A stretch of DNA of 40,642 nucleotides from Proteobacteria bacterium UBA3588. GTDB taxonomy: Bacteria > Pseudomonadota > Gammaproteobacteria > Thiohalomonadales > Thiohalomonadaceae. Shown piece after piece: positions 39,809 to 40,642 of the stretch (positions within the stretch are counted from its first letter, which is position 1; every line of letters begins with the position of its first letter). The position numbers and the translations under genes are program-made. The notes below the pieces were generated by a model. That model searched no databases. It saw only the letters and a list, made by a program, of their open reading frames with translations, and was not told the DNA's origin. The stretch is taken from contig DFMR01000076.1 in assembly GCA_002376325.1 (NCBI GenBank), positions 1 through 40,642 on the forward strand, written 5' to 3'.

Positions 39809-40642
39809 TCAGCGTCGCACCGCCGTCGCCACTATCTCCGTATGGACAGCCGCAATGCCGGGCGCCTTGTGGGGCGGCGACACCTGCCAGCCAACGCTCC
39901 ACATCAACACCGCAAATCCCACCAAGTAGCCGACCGCCACGTGCCAACCGTGGCGCAGCCACTGGCCGACCGATTTACCCTCGGGGAAGAGATTGGTCAG
40001 CGCCACGCCGGCCGACGAGCCGAACCAGATCATCGAGCCGCCGAAACCGACCGCGTAGGCCAGCATGCCCCAATCGTAACCGCCCTGGTGCAGCGCCAGC
40101 GCCGTCAGCGGGATATTATCGAACACCGAGGACACGACGCCGAGACTGAAGGCGCTCTGCCACGACGCCAGCGGCAGCTTGTCCACCGGCATCAGGGAGG
40201 CCGCCAGTACCAGACAGAGCAGGAAGATCGAGCCCTTCACGCTGGCACCCACCTCCTCCCAGTCGGGCCGGCGCAGCGGCACCGATACCAGGATCGCCAG
40301 CCATACCGCCACCCCGATGAAGGGGAAACGCTCGGCGACGGCGGGGTAGCGGACGTTGACGGTCACATTGATGCCGATGGCGGCCGCCAGGATCAGCAGC
40401 ACGATGCCGACCCGCGCCCAATCGATATGGGTGTGGGTATGGGTGTGCTTGATGATCGGCGAATAGCGCTGTTGCTGCATCGCCGCGGGGATGCCGAACA
40501 CCACCATGGCCACGATGGCAGGGATATAGGCATGAAACACGTCGAACGGCCGCACGCCGTCGATCCACATCATGGTGGTGGTGGTGTCGCCCACCACCGA
40601 ACCCGAACCGCCGGCATTGGAGGCGGCGACAATGGCCGCGAG
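39809..40642 (-). CDS. NhaD-like Na+/H+ antiporter, 5' part cut by the window edge
   Basis: The C-terminal part of an ion-transporter-superfamily membrane protein (at least 277 residues; the frame is open to base 40642). NAGGSGSVVGDTTTTMMWID near the cut edge is the conserved NhaD/ArsB-type motif. FSLGVVSSVFDNIPLTALAL and VGFGGSMIWFGSSAGVALTN form the second re-entrant repeat. About seven helices are visible. A cytoplasmic or periplasmic loop contains HTHTHTH. The family exchanges Na+ or Li+ for H+, as first shown in Vibrio and alkaliphiles. The real start lies outside the window. Confidence 0.88.
   Translation of the reverse strand, partial: LAAIVAASNAGGSGSVVGDTTTTMMWIDGVRPFDVFHAYIPAIVAMVVFGIPAAMQQQRYSPIIKHTHTHTHIDWARVGIVLLILAAAIGINVTVNVRYPAVAERFPFIGVAVWLAILVSVPLRRPDWEEVGASVKGSIFLLCLVLAASLMPVDKLPLASWQSAFSLGVVSSVFDNIPLTALALHQGGYDWGMLAYAVGFGGSMIWFGSSAGVALTNLFPEGKSVGQWLRHGWHVAVGYLVGFAVLMWSVGWQVSPPHKAPGIAAVHTEIVATAVRR

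Overview
The window is about 40.6 kb of gene-dense, GC-rich bacterial chromosome. The gene set and order point to a gammaproteobacterium. It carries PilGHIJ and PilT/PilU twitching genes, SlmA, a Pseudomonas-type PyrB plus degenerate PyrC' pair, CoaBC-Dut-ArgB and RadC-RpmB-RpmG. A chromatialean or sulfur-oxidiser-like lineage is my guess, because the glutamate-cysteine ligase is of the Acidithiobacillus/Thiobacillus type; I do not name a species. I see no phage, insertion sequence, CRISPR array, tRNA or rRNA.

Region 1 (1-3.6 kb, minus strand) is the pilG-pilH-pilI-pilJ chemosensory operon that controls type IV pili. Region 2 (3.7-9.4 kb, plus) is glutathione synthesis: gshA and gshB, separated by three genes I cannot assign to a known function. 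The largest of these looks like a protein with two V4R-like domains. gshB overlaps a lipoprotein that resembles ApbE but lacks the expected catalytic and metal-binding residues. Region 3 (9.4-16.7 kb, plus) holds tonB, algH/yqgE, ruvX, pyrR, pyrB, the pseudo-dihydroorotase pyrC', pyrK and a rhomboid protease with a long C-terminal extension. This pathway is completed by pyrE at 31.4 kb.

Region 4 (16.7-23.1 kb) has a zinc-finger/membrane/TPR protein convergent with the rhomboid, then pilU-pilT (minus), and divergently yggS-proC-yggT-yggU. Region 5 (23.2-33.8 kb) is more mixed. It holds a dynamin-like GTPase, two different TauE/SafE-type membrane proteins, an AmpG-like MFS transporter, the feoAB ferrous iron operon behind a near-perfect Fur box, a Crc/ExoIII-family protein that keeps all nuclease residues, pyrE, a small cysteine-cluster protein and a secreted DUF4124 protein. 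Region 6 (33.9-40.6 kb) is slmA-argB-(orphan AlgC-type N-terminal sensor)-dut-coaBC on minus, radC-rpmB-rpmG on plus, and an NhaD-like antiporter cut by the right edge.

Much of the order (pilG/gshB/tonB/yqgE/ruvX/pyrR/pyrB/pyrC'/pilU/pilT/yggS/proC/yggT, and pyrE/crc/argB/algC/dut/coaBC/radC/rpmB/rpmG) matches, from memory, two separate Pseudomonas aeruginosa loci, here lying side by side. Three intergenic gaps carry degenerate heptamer repeats arranged as inverted repeats, with a different heptamer word at each site. These, the gshA-gshB insert, the degenerate ApbE and the truncated AlgC are the most unusual points.
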